Of a DNA stretch of 64,000 nucleotides, positions 23,014 to 33,870 are shown one piece after another (position 1 is the first letter of the stretch; every line of letters begins with the position of its first letter). Below the pieces are notes generated by a model. The model was not told the DNA's origin. It was given only the letters and a program-made list of their open reading frames with translations, and ran no database searches. The DNA lies in NCBI GenBank assembly GCA_007922225.1, contig ML679961.1, forward strand, positions 67,283,075 through 67,347,074. The letters are read 5' to 3'. The stretch comes from Emydura subglobosa (taxonomy: Eukaryota > Chordata > Testudines > Chelidae). Both the position numbers and the translations under genes were made by a program.

Positions 23014-24429
23014 TTAAAATGCAAGGTGATCTGCCTCTGCGGTCCACCCAGGGGCAAACTTCTTGCCCTTAGCTTCAGATAAATTATGGAGCACATAGCA
23101 TGGGGCTATAACCACAGGAATATTGGCCTCATTTAAGTCCAGCCTGCCATGAAGACATCTCCAGCATGCCTTTAACCTGCCAAACGCACATTCAACACTC
23201 ATTCGGCACCTGCTCAGCTTGTTATTGAAGTGCTCCTTGCTGCTGTACAGGTTGCCTGTGTAAGGCTTCATGGGCCATGGCATTAGCGGATATGCTGAGT
23301 CTCCCAGGATCACTATGGGCATCTCAACATCCCCTATTGGAATCTTGTCTGGGAAAAAAGTCCCTGCTTGTAGCTTCTGGTACAACCCAGTGTTCCTGAA
23401 GATACGAGCATCATGCAGCTTTCCTGACCAACCCGTGTTGATGTCAGTGAAATGCCCACAGTGACCCACAAGTGCCTGGAGTACCATAGAGAAGTACCCC
23501 TTCTTATTGATGTACTCCGTAGCAAGACGATCCAGTGCCAAAATTGGGATATGTCTGCCATCTATTGCCCCGCCCCAGTTAGGGAATCCCATTGTTGCAA
23601 AGCCATCTACCATTTCATGCACATTGCCCAGAGTCTCAGTCCTTCACAGCAGAATGCAATTAATGGCCCTGCACACTTGCAATAACACAGCTCCAACGGT
23701 GGACTTGCTGACTCCAAACTGATTAGCGACTGACTGGTAGCAGTCTGGAATTGCCAGCTTCCACACAGCAATTGCCACCACATGCATCTCCACCAAGAGG
23801 GCAGCTCTCATTCTGGTGTCGTTGTGCCGCAGAGCAGGGGCCAGCTCCACAGAGAGTTCTATGAAGGTGGCTTTGCGAATTCGAAAGTTCTGTAGCCACT
23901 GCTCATCATCCCAGACCTGCAGACCGATGTAATCCTACCACTCAGTACTTGTCTCATGCACCCAGAAGTTGCAGTTCACCATGTGCAGATGCTCCGTGAA
24001 TGACAATAGTAATGCAGTGCTGTCTGTCTGCATGTCACTCACCAGGTCAGGCTCCTCGGATTCCTGTTCCAATTCAGAGCTCGTGAGGTACTGCGTGACC
24101 AGCCGCAAGGTATTCAGAAAGGTGAAAGCAATGGTGGAGAGTAGCGCAATCCATCTTTTCAGATAGAGATGGTGGGCGCACAGTAAACAGAGGGGAACCG
24201 TTGAAAAAATGGCACAAGTTGCTGCCAGCAATGCAATGAATGACGCCACAGAAATGCAGTTGAACCATGGGACACTGAGCCAACACCCATGCTGCTCTGC
24301 GCTCCTCCACCCCATCCCAGAATTCATAGTGGCAGAAGCTGCCAAATTGCATGGTGGGATAGCTGCCCATGATGCACTGTTCTCCCTGTCGATATTACAG
24401 CACCAAGTGTGGATGCATTTTTGCGACAA
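23014..24429 (-). pseudogene. Harbinger DDE transposase, two stops only
   Basis: Cuts and rejoins the element ends. One minus-strand frame runs from about 24429 to 23014 (about 470 codons), broken only by stops near 23937-23935 and 23646-23644. The N-terminal part contains WDDEQWLQNFRIRKATFIEL and a helix-turn-helix-like block SVANQFGVSKSTVGAVLLQV. The catalytic domain has GAIDGRHIPI (first Asp), VILGDSAYPL (second Asp) and VECAFGRLKACWR (Glu), so the DDE triad is intact. The family is DDE_Tnp_4, related to the host gene HARBI1. The exact start is uncertain: related proteins often start nearer 24300-24370. Confidence 0.88.
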
Positions 24430-24528
24430 ACTGAGTGCTGTGTGGAGAGGTGCGAGCGCTGTAATTATAGCGCTTTTTTATCACCGAAAAAACTACCGTC
24501 AACAAAGCTTTCTAATGTAGACAAGGCC

Positions 24529-24597
24529 TAAATAGCTGCTTGGAGAGCTAACTAATTTGCACCAGCTTCAGGCTGCTTAGAGCATTGCTTTTAGTTG
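24529..24597 (-). repeat. unnamed repeat R1, remainder after Harbinger insertion
   Basis: Resumes R1: CTGCTTAGAGCATTGCTTTTAG here corresponds to the reverse complement of about 36770-36800. This shows the Harbinger element inserted into an existing R1. Confidence 0.6.
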
Positions 24598-25096
24598 ACA
24601 CCAGAACTGAACACAGCTTTCCAGCACTAGTAGCGAACCAGTGCCAAACATATAGGTAAAATATCCTCCCTACTTCTACTCAAGATCATCCTCTTTATGC
24701 AGCCATGGACTGCATTAGCCCTTTTGGCCACAGTATCACACTGGGAGTTCACATTCAGCTGATTATCTATGACAACTGCCAAATGTTTTTCAGAGTCACT
24801 GCTCCCCAGGTTAAAATCCACCTCCTCTAAGTCTGGCCTATGTTCTTTGTTCCTAGATCTATACATTTATATTTAGTCTCATTAAAAGGCATATTGTATC
24901 ACTGGCCTGTCCTATTCATTATTTACCACTTCTCCAATATTTGCGTCATCTGCAAACTATCAGTGGTGATTTCATTTTCTTCTTCCTGGTCATTAATAAA
25001 AATGTTAAATAACAAAGGGCCAAGAACCAACTCCCGCGGGAGCCCACTAGACACATACGAGTTCGATAATCCCTACTTTACAATTACATTTGAGAC
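24596..25096 (-). mobile_element. CR1 LINE (diverged family), 3' half
   Basis: Minus-strand translation at 24866-24627 gives a CR1 polymerase tail (SDSEKHLAVVIDNQLNVNSQ, RANAVHGCIKRM). Sequence continues through the FADD region. It is cut at 25096 by a hAT-like insert and resumes at 25703. The 3' untranslated tail is missing. Confidence 0.82.
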
Positions 25097-25702
25097 CAGT
25101 GATGGACTGGGATTAAAAAAATCGGCCCTGGCATTTAAAGCACACTGGCCAGGGAGCTGCTGGTCCCACATGGTGGGAGAGGGGTGGGATGAAGGGTTGG
25201 GGCTAGGAGCGGGGAGTGACTGCCGTGCTCTGATAAGGATGCTGTTGGGCTCTGGGGGGAGCGGCTGTCGCACTCCAGCCAGGGCGCCGCTGCTGGGCCC
25301 ACACAGTGGGACTTGGGAGAAGGGCGGTGCTGGGAGGCGGAGTGGAGCAGCTGCCGTGCTCTGGCCAGGGTGCTGCTGGGCCCACGTGGTGGGACAGGGG
25401 TGGGGAGAAGAAGCGGGGCCAGGTGGGGGGGGAGCGGCTGCTGTGCTTCGGCTAAGGCACTGCTGGGCCCTGGGGAAAATCGGGCACCATGTGGGCCTAC
25501 ATGGCAGGGACTTGGGAGAAGAGTGGGGCCGGGACGGGGGGGAAAACGGTGCCCCATTTGGCCAGGCCCAGCTGGAGGACCTGATAAAAGGCTCCCATGG
25601 CAGGCCATAGCTAGTTTTTTCATGAAGACCAGCCCACCAGCCCTTGAGTGCACCGGCCTCACTGGCATTTGTCAGAACTGCCAGATGGCCAGTCCACCCA
25701 TG
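25097..25702. mobile_element. GC-rich hAT-like nonautonomous element
   Basis: The ends are CAGTGATGGACTGG and, inverted, CATGGGTGGACTGG. The flanking octamers TTTGAGAC and TTTTAGAC match at seven of eight positions, the 8-bp duplication of hAT elements. The interior is GC-rich and made of about four imperfect units of roughly 100 bp (GCTGCTGGGCCCAC core), a minisatellite. Long open frames on both strands here reflect the scarcity of A/T-rich stop codons. Confidence 0.75.
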
Positions 25703-26176
25703 TTTTAGACCTATCAATCAGTAAGTTTTTAATCCATTTAACATGTGCAATTTAATTTTATATCCTTCTAGTTTTTTAATCAAAATGTCACACAATACAA
25801 ACACAAATGCCTTACAGAAGACTAAATATATTGCATTATCAACCAAACTTGTAATCTCATCCCAAAAGGTAACGTTTGTTTGACAGAATCTATTTTTCCT
25901 AAACCCTTATTGATTAGCATTAATTATATTACCCTATTTTAATTATTTGTTAATTGAGTCCTGTATCAGCCGCTCCATGATCTTGCCCAGCATCAATATC
26001 AGGCTGACAGGCCTATAATTATCCAGGTCATCCCATTTACCCTTTTCAAATATTGGCACAACTTTAGCTTTCTTCCAGTCTTCTGAAACTTCCCTGGTGT
26101 TCGTAGTCTTATTAAAAAATCAACATTAAAAGTCCAACAAGATTCTTAACAAGCTCTTTTACAACAACTGGATGCA
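25703..26176 (-). mobile_element. CR1 LINE (diverged family), 5' part of the split copy
   Basis: Continues the CR1 of 24596-25096. It contains the polymerase N-terminal blocks in reverse (ATGATCTTGCCCAGCATCA, CAGGCCTATAATTATCCAGG), which encode the standard CR1 stretch before the first catalytic motif. It is truncated where the next CR1 begins. Confidence 0.8.
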
Positions 26177-26179
26177 AGT

Positions 26180-27740
26180 TCATAGAATCATAGAAGGTCA
26201 GTGTTGGAAGGGACCTCAGGAGGTCATCTAGTTCAACTCCCTGCTCAAAGCAGGACCAATCCCAAATAAATCATCCCAGCTAGGGCTTTGTCAAGCTGCA
26301 CCTTAAAAACCTCTAAGATTCCACCATCTCCCTAGGTAAGCCATTCCAGTGCTTCACCACCCTCCTAGTGAAAAAGTTTTTCTTAATATCAAACCTACAC
26401 GTCTCCCCCACTGCAACTTGAGACCACTGCTCCTAGTTCTGCCATTACTATCATTGAGGGCAGCCTAGCTCCATTCTCCCTGGAACCACCTTTCAGGTAG
26501 TTAAAGGCTGCTATCAAATCCCCCCTCTTTCTTCTCTTCTGCAGATTAAACAAGCCTAGTTCCCTCAGCCTCTCCTCATAAGTGATGTGATCCAGCCCCC
26601 TAATCATTTTTTTGCCCTCCATTGGACTCTTTCCCATTTCTCCACATTCTTTTTGTAGTGAGGGGCCCAAAACTGGACACAGTACTCCAAATGAGGCCTC
26701 ACCAGTGTCAAATAGAGGGGAATAATCACTTCCTTCAATCTGCTGGTAATGCTCCTACTAATGCAGCCAAATATGCCATTAGCCTTCTTGGCAATAAGGG
26801 CACACTGTTGACTCATATCCAGCTTCTTTTCACTGTAAACCACAGGTCCTTTTCTGCAGAACTGCTGCCAAACCAGTTGATCCCCAGTCTGTAGCAGTTC
26901 ATGGGATTTTCCATCCTAAATGCAGGACTCTCCACTTTTCCTTGTTGAACCTCATCAGATTTTTTTTTGGCCCAATCCTCCAATTTGTCTAGGTCACTCT
27001 GTATCCTAACTCTTCCCTCAGCATATCTAACACTCCCCCCATCTTACTGTCATCTGCAAGGGTGCAATCCACCCCATCCTTCAGACCATTAATGAAAATG
27101 TTGAACAAAACCGGTCCCAGCAACGACCTCTAGGGCTCTCCATTTGTTCCCAGCTGCCAACTAGACATCGAGACGTTGATCACTACCTGTTGAGCCTGAC
27201 GATCTAGCCAGCTTTCTGTCCATCTTACTGTCCATTCATCCAACCCATACTTCTTTAATTTGCTGGTGAGAGACCACATCAAAAGCTTTGCTAAAGTCAA
27301 GGTATATCACGTCCACTTGCTTTCTCCACATCCACAGATCATCATAGAAGGCAATCAGGTTGGATAGGCATGATTTGCCGTTGGTAAATCCATGCTGACA
27401 GTTCCTGATCACCATGCTCTCTTCCAAATGCCTCAAAATGGATTCCTTGAGGACCTGTTCTGTGATTTTTCTGGGGACTGAGACCTAAGTTATCGAGACC
27501 TGCTGATTTAAAAATGTTTACCTTTAGTAGCTGCTGTTTAACATCCTCCTGAGATACTAATAAAAGGGAAGGAAAGTTATCATAGATGACTACATATCGT
27601 ACTATGATATGATGGTGAGGCTTGCCCCAGTAGCCCATTTTTCTCCAAAAATCTCTTGCTTTTAGACTCCAAAAGTGAGTAATGGGTGGTTTAACCCATC
27701 TCCATACTATTTTGCCACCAATTAGGTCTTGTTTCTGAAG
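26180..27740 (-). mobile_element. CR1 LINE, 5'-truncated, decayed
   Basis: The tail at 26180 (CATAGAATCATAGAAGG) marks the 3' end. Frames at 26843-26604 and 26670-26395 carry [19 protein letters not shown] and [17 protein letters not shown]. 27436-27236 carries VIRNCQHGFTNGKSCLSNL and YLDFSKAFD. 27743-27342 reaches into the linker before the polymerase, with an apparent internal deletion near 27475. The exact upper edge is uncertain. It is older than the CR1 at 16405 judging by its broken frames. Confidence 0.85.
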
Positions 27741-28327
27741 CATCTATTTTGTTCCATTGATTTCCTGTCCCACATTTTTCTTGTTAATCAGGCATGATCA
27801 CAACACAGTCTTGAATGATATTGGTAGGCTTTTTCATTTGGACTAATTCAGTCAGTCTTTTTTTTTTTTTGCATCTTTTCCCATCAACAGTTGTTGTTAC
27901 AAGACAGGTTAATTTGTCGTATGAACTTACATTCACTTTTTTCAATTGAGCTCACAATCGGGGTAAATTTGTTGGGCCAGTTTTAAAAAGCCTCTTTTCA
28001 AATGGTCTGAGACAGGTTAATTATATGAGAAAAGAGGCCTTGTTCTCCAAATGTCTTGCATCCACAGAGCCCACTCTAGAAGTTGTGTGTCTAGGCATGT
28101 AGCCACTGAAACTTTAAGAGCAGTGACAATTAGGGGTGAAGTTATGTACACATCCTTCAAAGCCCAAAATACCTTCCAGCCAAGGATTAATTAAACCCAC
28201 CCACTCTAATGCTCCTACTGCCTCCAGAAGCCCTTGTAGTAACTGGGTTCCAAAGGAGAGGGAGAATCGGTATGAATCTGTGGAGGCAATAAAGTCAGAG
28301 AATAGACCTATTGAGGTTATCCAAGAA
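27741..28327. other. no gene seen
   Basis: Nothing recognisable beyond a short T-run near 27861. Confidence 0.4.
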
Positions 28328-28722
28328 AAAATTAAGAGGTGATATGATCATGGTTTATAAGTACCTACATCTGAAAAAGACTTGATAGTAGAAGTCTCTT
28401 TAAATCTAGATGAAAAACGTTTAACACAAGTCAATTGTTCGAAGCTTAAGTTAGACAAATTCAGACTAGAAATAAGGCACAAAATTTTGAGAGAGAGTAA
28501 TTATTCACTGGAACACCTTACCTACGGATGTGGTGGGTTCTCCATCACTTGAAGTCTTTAATTCAAGACTGAATATTTATCCTTTCTAAAAGAAGCTATA
28601 GCTCAAGCAGAAATTAAGCATTTAATGCAGAAATTACTGGGGAAGGTTCCTTGGCTTGTGTTATGCAGGAGGTCAGACTAGATGTTCATAATGGTCCATT
28701 CTGCCCTTAAAATCTATGAATT
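28328..28722 (+). mobile_element. CR1 LINE 3' tail, plus strand
   Basis: Contains TTAAGAGGTGATATGATCATGG, then GGATGTGGTGGGTTCTCCAT, and the tail TATGCAGGAGGTCAGACTAG ending in AAAATCTATGAAT. It is a separate CR1 subfamily from the minus-strand copies and carries only the last part of the polymerase and the 3' untranslated region. Confidence 0.85.
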
Positions 28723-28734
28723 ATCGACAGGTGC

Positions 28735-29700
28735 TACTGAGCCCACCAATCCCTTAGAAGAATGAGCCCTAAAACATTCTGGTTTGACTTAGTTAAAATG
28801 CCTGTACAAAGACTAGATGGACTGCCTGCCTGATCCTTTTAGACAGTCTTTTAGCCTAGATGGCCTGACCTTTGGATTTTTGTCCAAAAACTACAAATAG
28901 GCAGTCTGATTTCCAAAAAACCCTAGTCCTATCCAAACAGTAGCTGACAGCTCTCTAGATATTCCAGGTATGCAATCTGAACTCCTCACTATGATTATTA
29001 GAGGTAAAGAAGAAATGAGGCAGAGCCATGTACTGAGAATTACAAATGTTGTCCAAAATCTCAGAACTGTCTTGTTATTGTGAAGAATGGTATAAAGTGA
29101 ATTAGTCTTCAGAGCCTGCAATGTTGAGACCCTTCTGGCCTAGTGGTAGTTACCAGAACAGAGGCCTTCAGCCAGAGACCGAATAGAGAACAAAATCCCA
29201 ACAGCTCTACCCACTCTTTGTTAAATTTAGTAGGCAACATATATTCAAGTCCCAAAAGTCAACAAGCTCCCTAGGAACTTCGTAGACACAAATGATAAAT
29301 AAATCTTTGCAATTGCCAAGGACAGCTTTTATGACATCAGAGACAGAAAAAGCCCAAAAGAATTGAAACAATTCCAATTCTAACAGGACTGATTTAACCT
29401 CCTATAGAAAAGAGTCAGTCCTGCTGCCTTAGAAATCCAGTAGCCATGCTGTCAGGTAAAGAGATCTAGATGAAATACCCTGCATGTCTGTTGGGACAGC
29501 AGATCTTGACACAAAGGAAGAGAGAAGGAGTAATTCTCTTTGGTTAGGCCATAAACTCAAAAGAAGAGGTCTGTTCAGACCAAATCAGTGCACCCAGGGT
29601 CATCCTGGTTCTGTCCAGTCAAATCTTCTTCAGACTTGAGGATTAGAGGAAAGAAAGGCATAAAGGAGATCCCTTCCTGAGTTCAAAAGTGTGGTGTATG
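28735..29700 (-). pseudogene. DIRS-like tyrosine recombinase remnant (copy 6)
   Basis: Minus-strand translation gives, in order, a connecting segment (about 29660-29560, AFLPLILKSEEDLTGQNQ), then LQALKTNSLYTILHNNK at 29121-29050. Near 28770 the RAHSSKGLVGSVAP box holds a catalytic Arg-His pair. This pattern matches tyrosine recombinases of DIRS-type elements of a family different from copies 1-5. No terminal repeats were found, and many stops are present. Confidence 0.6.
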
Positions 29701-31422
29701 ACATACACAGTGGTTCCCAGCCTGTCCCTTAACAGAAACTGTGGTTTCAGTTATAGTGAACAAACCCTGCTGGCACTTCTGTCAAAAATCTACTGTGTCA
29801 GTGATGGTGAGCAGTGGTCTCAGAAAATCATAGATCACAGATTCAAATCCCACTGTGGGAATCAAAGGCAATAGATTGGTGGGTGTGTGCTGAAGTGCCA
29901 GAGGATCCTGGGGCAGCTAGAAGCAGTGGAGCTGCCTAGAGTTGCAGGGGATGGATGTTCTCATTGCTGGAGCAAGGCAGAGAGCACTCAGAAACATGGC
30001 TGTTGGAAATGGGTGCTCAAAGCTCATCTGGATGTATTTGAATTCAGGGTGCCAAATGTGTAATTGCTACACAAGACGGGTGACACTTGGCAGCCTTGAG
30101 AAAATCTGAATCACACTTACACCCAGGAAGTTGAGAGAAGCCAGAGGCATGACCAGAATCACACAACACCCAAGACCATTAGAAATGAGCCAATGAAACT
30201 GCCTACAAGATCCCCGCCTTCCTTAGTGCATATGGAAGCAAGGAGGTGCTGAGCTGAGCTGCCTAGACAATGTCATGGTAGCCAAAGTCCAAGGACATGC
30301 ACCACATGGTTAACACTGGCAGGAGTGGGGTGGAAGAAAGGAACAATATCATAATAGACAAGGTCCATGGAAAATACAGGGGAAAAGAATGGAATACAGA
30401 GAACATTTGAAATAGTCACTGTTTAAATAATCATTGACTTTTTTTTACATCAATTACTATTTTAAATTTAAGCCATAGTTTTCTGTGTTTGTGGAGCCTC
30501 AGAATGAGATTGAAGAGTATTTCATAAACTAGATTAAATGAATAGTACTATAAAATTTAGGGGTGCTTGATATGATATTTTGGCTCATTGTGCCACAGCA
30601 TACACTTGCCTAAGTTTATAAACAACCCCTTCAGCTATCCAATCTCCATTCAATACATGCTATACCTTCAAAGGAAAGAGGTTTTATTTTTAATTTAAAA
30701 AAGTAAGGAAATTAAATACACAAAACATCTAAACAACACTAAGGTGAAATAAGCCAAGCCTGAAAACACAGGAAGCTCAAAATTAAAGCTGAAGCCATCC
30801 TGAATTAACAAGCTTGTCTCTTCTCCTCCCACTCCTACCTCCTCCTTTAAACAATGGCATGAGATACAGTAAGGATAAAACGTTAACAAAACTTATGAAA
30901 TTCAGTCATAAGGTTATCTTCTGTTACATCTTTAATGGTATTTTAGCTTTTTTTAAAAATTCTTCTTATAACTGAATCAAAAATGTCAAGTACTAAGATT
31001 ACATTAATCAAAGTACATTAATCAAAATTTCTCTTGAAATTACAATGTAATTACCATTAACTCATAAATTTACTTCTACAGCACAGACTTGAATGATATC
31101 TGATTATCTGGCTTTTATCATAATGAGCTTTTTTTTTTTTTTTTTTTTTTAAAAAGTGTTTATTAAAACAAGGTTCTTTATCATACAAACAAATTTTCTT
31201 GGCATATTTTTGTCTTTAGGATTAATTAGGCAAAAGTATTCCTTTTAAACAAAACATTTTATAAGGTAAAAATATTCTGAAACTACGAGAGGAACTAACT
31301 TTCCATGTACCACACAGGATGGGTCATGTAAATTTTAAGTAGGTTATTTTCCTAACACCTTCCTCCATTTGCCTGAAAACACTCTGTTTTTAACTCAATA
31401 ATACAAGTGAAGGATGTTACTA
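29701..31422. other. no confident feature
   Basis: Positions 29700-29880 hold CAAATCCCACTGTGGG, which resembles a tRNA-type box B, but no clear SINE body follows. The rest is AT-rich with a 20-nt T run at 31131-31150. Confidence 0.35.
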
Positions 31423-31852
31423 CAGGAGAACCTCAGAGTTACAAACACCTCGGGAACTGAGATTGTTCGTAGTTCTGACCAAAATGTTATGATTGTTCTT
31501 TCAAAAGTTTACAACTGAACATTTACTTAATACATACAGTTTGAAACTTTAACTATGCAGAAGAAAAATGCTGCTTTTAACCACCCCAATTTAAATGAAA
31601 CAAGCACAAAAAGTGTTTCTTTACCTTGTCAATTTTTTTAAAACTTTGCCTTTATTTTTTTAGTAGTATACATTTAACACGGTACTGTACTGGGTTGGTT
31701 GGTTGGGGCTTTTTTCTTGTTGGGGGAGGGAGGGAGGGAGGGGAAATGGTTGTCTCTGCTGCTGCCTGATTGCTTATTTCCTGTTCCAAATAAGGTGTCT
31801 GGTTGACTGATCAGTTCATAACTCTGGTGTTTGTAACTCTGAGGTTCTACTG
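31423..31852. mobile_element. Tc1/mariner (pogo/Tigger-like) MITE
   Basis: A 430-bp element with 27-bp terminal inverted repeats differing at one position (both contain AGAACCTCAGAGTTACAAAC), flanked by TA on each side. TA duplication and CAG-starting ends point to the pogo/Tigger branch. No transposase is encoded. The interior holds a GGTT/GGGA simple-repeat tract at about 31692-31744. Confidence 0.88.
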
Positions 31853-32279
31853 TATGTTGACTAATTAACTATATATTTTACTAAAGACTTTGAAATGTTA
31901 AATTTAACTAGCTATACTTTCTCTCAACCACAGAGGTATTCCCTTTCTAGCTAGGTCAGTGGTGTGCAAAAATACACAGATTGTGGAATTTTATGTAGCT
32001 CCATAAAATGCATAAGGGCAATCATTAAGCAAGATCTGATCCTATCACACAAGAGCAACCCCTCTATTAATTGTATTTAGATTTCTTTCTAGTTAGTGAA
32101 TTGATGCAATTATTTGTTGTCTACTGCCACTGACAAAACAGATCCTCTGTATCCACCCCCTTCTCATCACTTCCACACCTAGCTTTGGTATACTCAGAGA
32201 AATGAAACTGTTGAGGAGACTGGAGTGCCAGAAGTTGATCCACTTGGAGACTGACTTCACTGTTTATGGGAAACAATGC

Positions 32280-32505
32280 AGTCTGGTAGACTAATTTTAT
32301 GGTTGGGAGTCAGGAAGTTCTGGGTCCTAATTCTAGCTCTGCCACTGATTTGCTGTATGGTGTGGGTGTGACAACTCATTTCATCTCAATGTCCCAGTTT
32401 ACACAGTTTTAATAATGGGGATACAGTAATACTGTACCTATTTCAGTGGAGTGTGGTGAGGATTGTGTTAATATTTGCACAGGACTTTGAACATATTAAG
32501 TGGTC
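32280..32505 (+). mobile_element. MIR-like tRNA-derived SINE
   Basis: Follows the MIR/CORE pattern: GGGAGTCAGGAAGTTCTGGG (tRNA part), CTCTGCCACTGATTTGCTGT, a CCCAGTTTACA block, AATGGGGATA, TGTACCTATTTCAG, and TGTGGTGAGGATTGTGTTAA. It runs directly into a Harbinger MITE fragment. Confidence 0.78.
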
Positions 32506-32508
32506 TCT

Positions 32509-32650
32509 GGTCGACACAGCCTTACTCCTTTCGGGAGATTGGATTAATGGCATTGATCAGAGAGCACTTCCGGGATTGACTGAGCGGGTCACCACAGCCT
32601 ACTCAATCAATTTCATTGCATCAATCCCTGCAGCGTAGACATACCCTCAG
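32509..32650. mobile_element. Harbinger MITE, right half
   Basis: ACACAGCCTTACTCCTTTCG and CAGCGTAGACATACCCTC match the right half of the MITE at 33871-34162. Its left half is missing. Confidence 0.7.
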
Positions 32651-32756
32651 CGATTTCAGCACAGGAGGAGGAGGAAGAGTATGCTTATATTCCAAATCAA
32701 GTTTTCTAAAGGCAAGGGGAAGGAAGATGTTGTTTTTAACTCAGCAGACTGTATAG

Positions 32757-33052
32757 ACAGAGACCCTGTCTACACTTACCTCCGAGATTCGGCAGCAGTC
32801 AACGGGAGTTACGCAAGCTACGCAAAAAACTTGTGTAACTCCCATCGACTTCTCTGCTCCTCTTCTGCGCACCATCTGCACTGCACAGATGGGAACTGCA
32901 CTCCCGTCGACGCAGCGCTACACCACTTGTGAAGGTGGTCTTAATACATCGATTTTTGGATCAACTGAGCGGGTCTTCACTGACTGCTCAGTCGATCCAG
33001 AGAAATCCATCAGACAGCGGCGACTTTGTCACCGTCAGTGTAGCCTAGCCTT
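32757..33052. mobile_element. Harbinger MITE, complete
   Basis: The ends are inverted: CCCTGTCTACACTTACC at the left and, reversed, GGCTAGGCTACACTGACGG at the right. Internal blocks such as GTCAACGGGAGTTACGCAAG and CAGTCGATCCAGAGAA are palindromic in style and shared in part with the neighbouring MITEs. Confidence 0.72.
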
Positions 33053-33321
33053 AGAGATCAAAGACTGAGACTGCAGTGAATTCAGCCTAAGCTTTGGTGA
33101 ACTCTGAGTTTCTTCTCATTGAGTTTCTATAGGGACGGACCTGTTTCAATTTAATTTGTTCTCTTTATTTATGTTTATGAATAACTGTGAAGATAATGTA
33201 TGTGGATTATAAAGTAGCCATGTTATGTTGTAGAAATTAAGCTGCAGTTATTTATTATTTATTTATGATGTTTCTTTATTGTAAGATTTTATTAAATTGG
33301 TACTTAAGAATTAAGTTACAC

Positions 33322-33845
33322 TCATAGATTAATGTCAGAAGGGACCATCATGATCATCTAAGCCTGAGCTCATGCACATTGCAGGCCACAGAACCTCACC
33401 CATCCACTCCTGTAACAGAACTCTAAACTCTGGCTGAATTACTGAAGTCCTTACTCCATGATTTAAAGACTTCAAGTTACAGAGAATTCACCATTTACAG
33501 TAGTTTAAGCCTGCAAGTGACTTATGCCCATGCTGCAGAGGAAGGCGAAAAACCCACAGGGTCTCTACCAATCTGAGCCAGGGAAAAATTCCTTCCCAGC
33601 CCCAAAAATGGCAATCTGTTACACCTTAAACATGTGGGCAAGACCCACCAAGCAGATAACTGAGAAAGAATTCTCTGTAGTAACTCAGAGCCCTCCCCAT
33701 TGATCAAAAAATCATTCCTTAGTAATTGTGTGTGTCTGCTGTGCCTTCCATCATTAGGCTCCTTTACTGGGAATGTTTCTCTAGGCTTTTGGTAAGAGAA
33801 GTAGCAGACTATTAAGACAATCTCAATTAAGGATCTTAATTGTCC
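33322..33845 (-). mobile_element. CR1 LINE 3' region
   Basis: The tail CTCATAGATTAATGTCAGAAGGGACC at the low end marks the 3' terminus. The body (CATGCACATTGCAGGCCACAG, GGGAAAAATTCCTTCCCAG) matches a CR1 3' untranslated region of an older subfamily. No polymerase sequence remains. Confidence 0.82.
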
Positions 33846-33870
33846 AGAAGACAAGACAGCACAAAATGAC

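Larger units (their letters stand above)
20610..24528. mobile_element. PIF/Harbinger DNA transposon, near full length
   Basis: The termini are inverted: GGCCTGGTCTACACTAAAG at the left, and the right end's reverse complement is GGCCTTGTCTACATTAGAAAG. The flanks are TTA and TAA, close to the 3-bp TWA duplication of this superfamily. Inside are the two expected genes, a Myb/SANT-like DNA-binding protein (+) and a DDE transposase (-), converging on each other. Both have two premature stops. At 3.9 kb the element has the full normal layout, so it decayed by point mutation and not by deletion. Confidence 0.92.

Noticed and set aside
24840..25717. Long open frames of 256, 214 and 177 codons on both strands
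   Set aside because: They coincide with the GC-rich minisatellite of the hAT-like element. The compositional lack of stop codons explains them, and the proteins are low-complexity Pro/Ala/Gly runs.
29701..29890. Possible tRNA-derived SINE or tRNA gene
   Set aside because: Only a box-B-like CAAATCCCAC is seen. No box A at the right spacing and no cloverleaf could be drawn.
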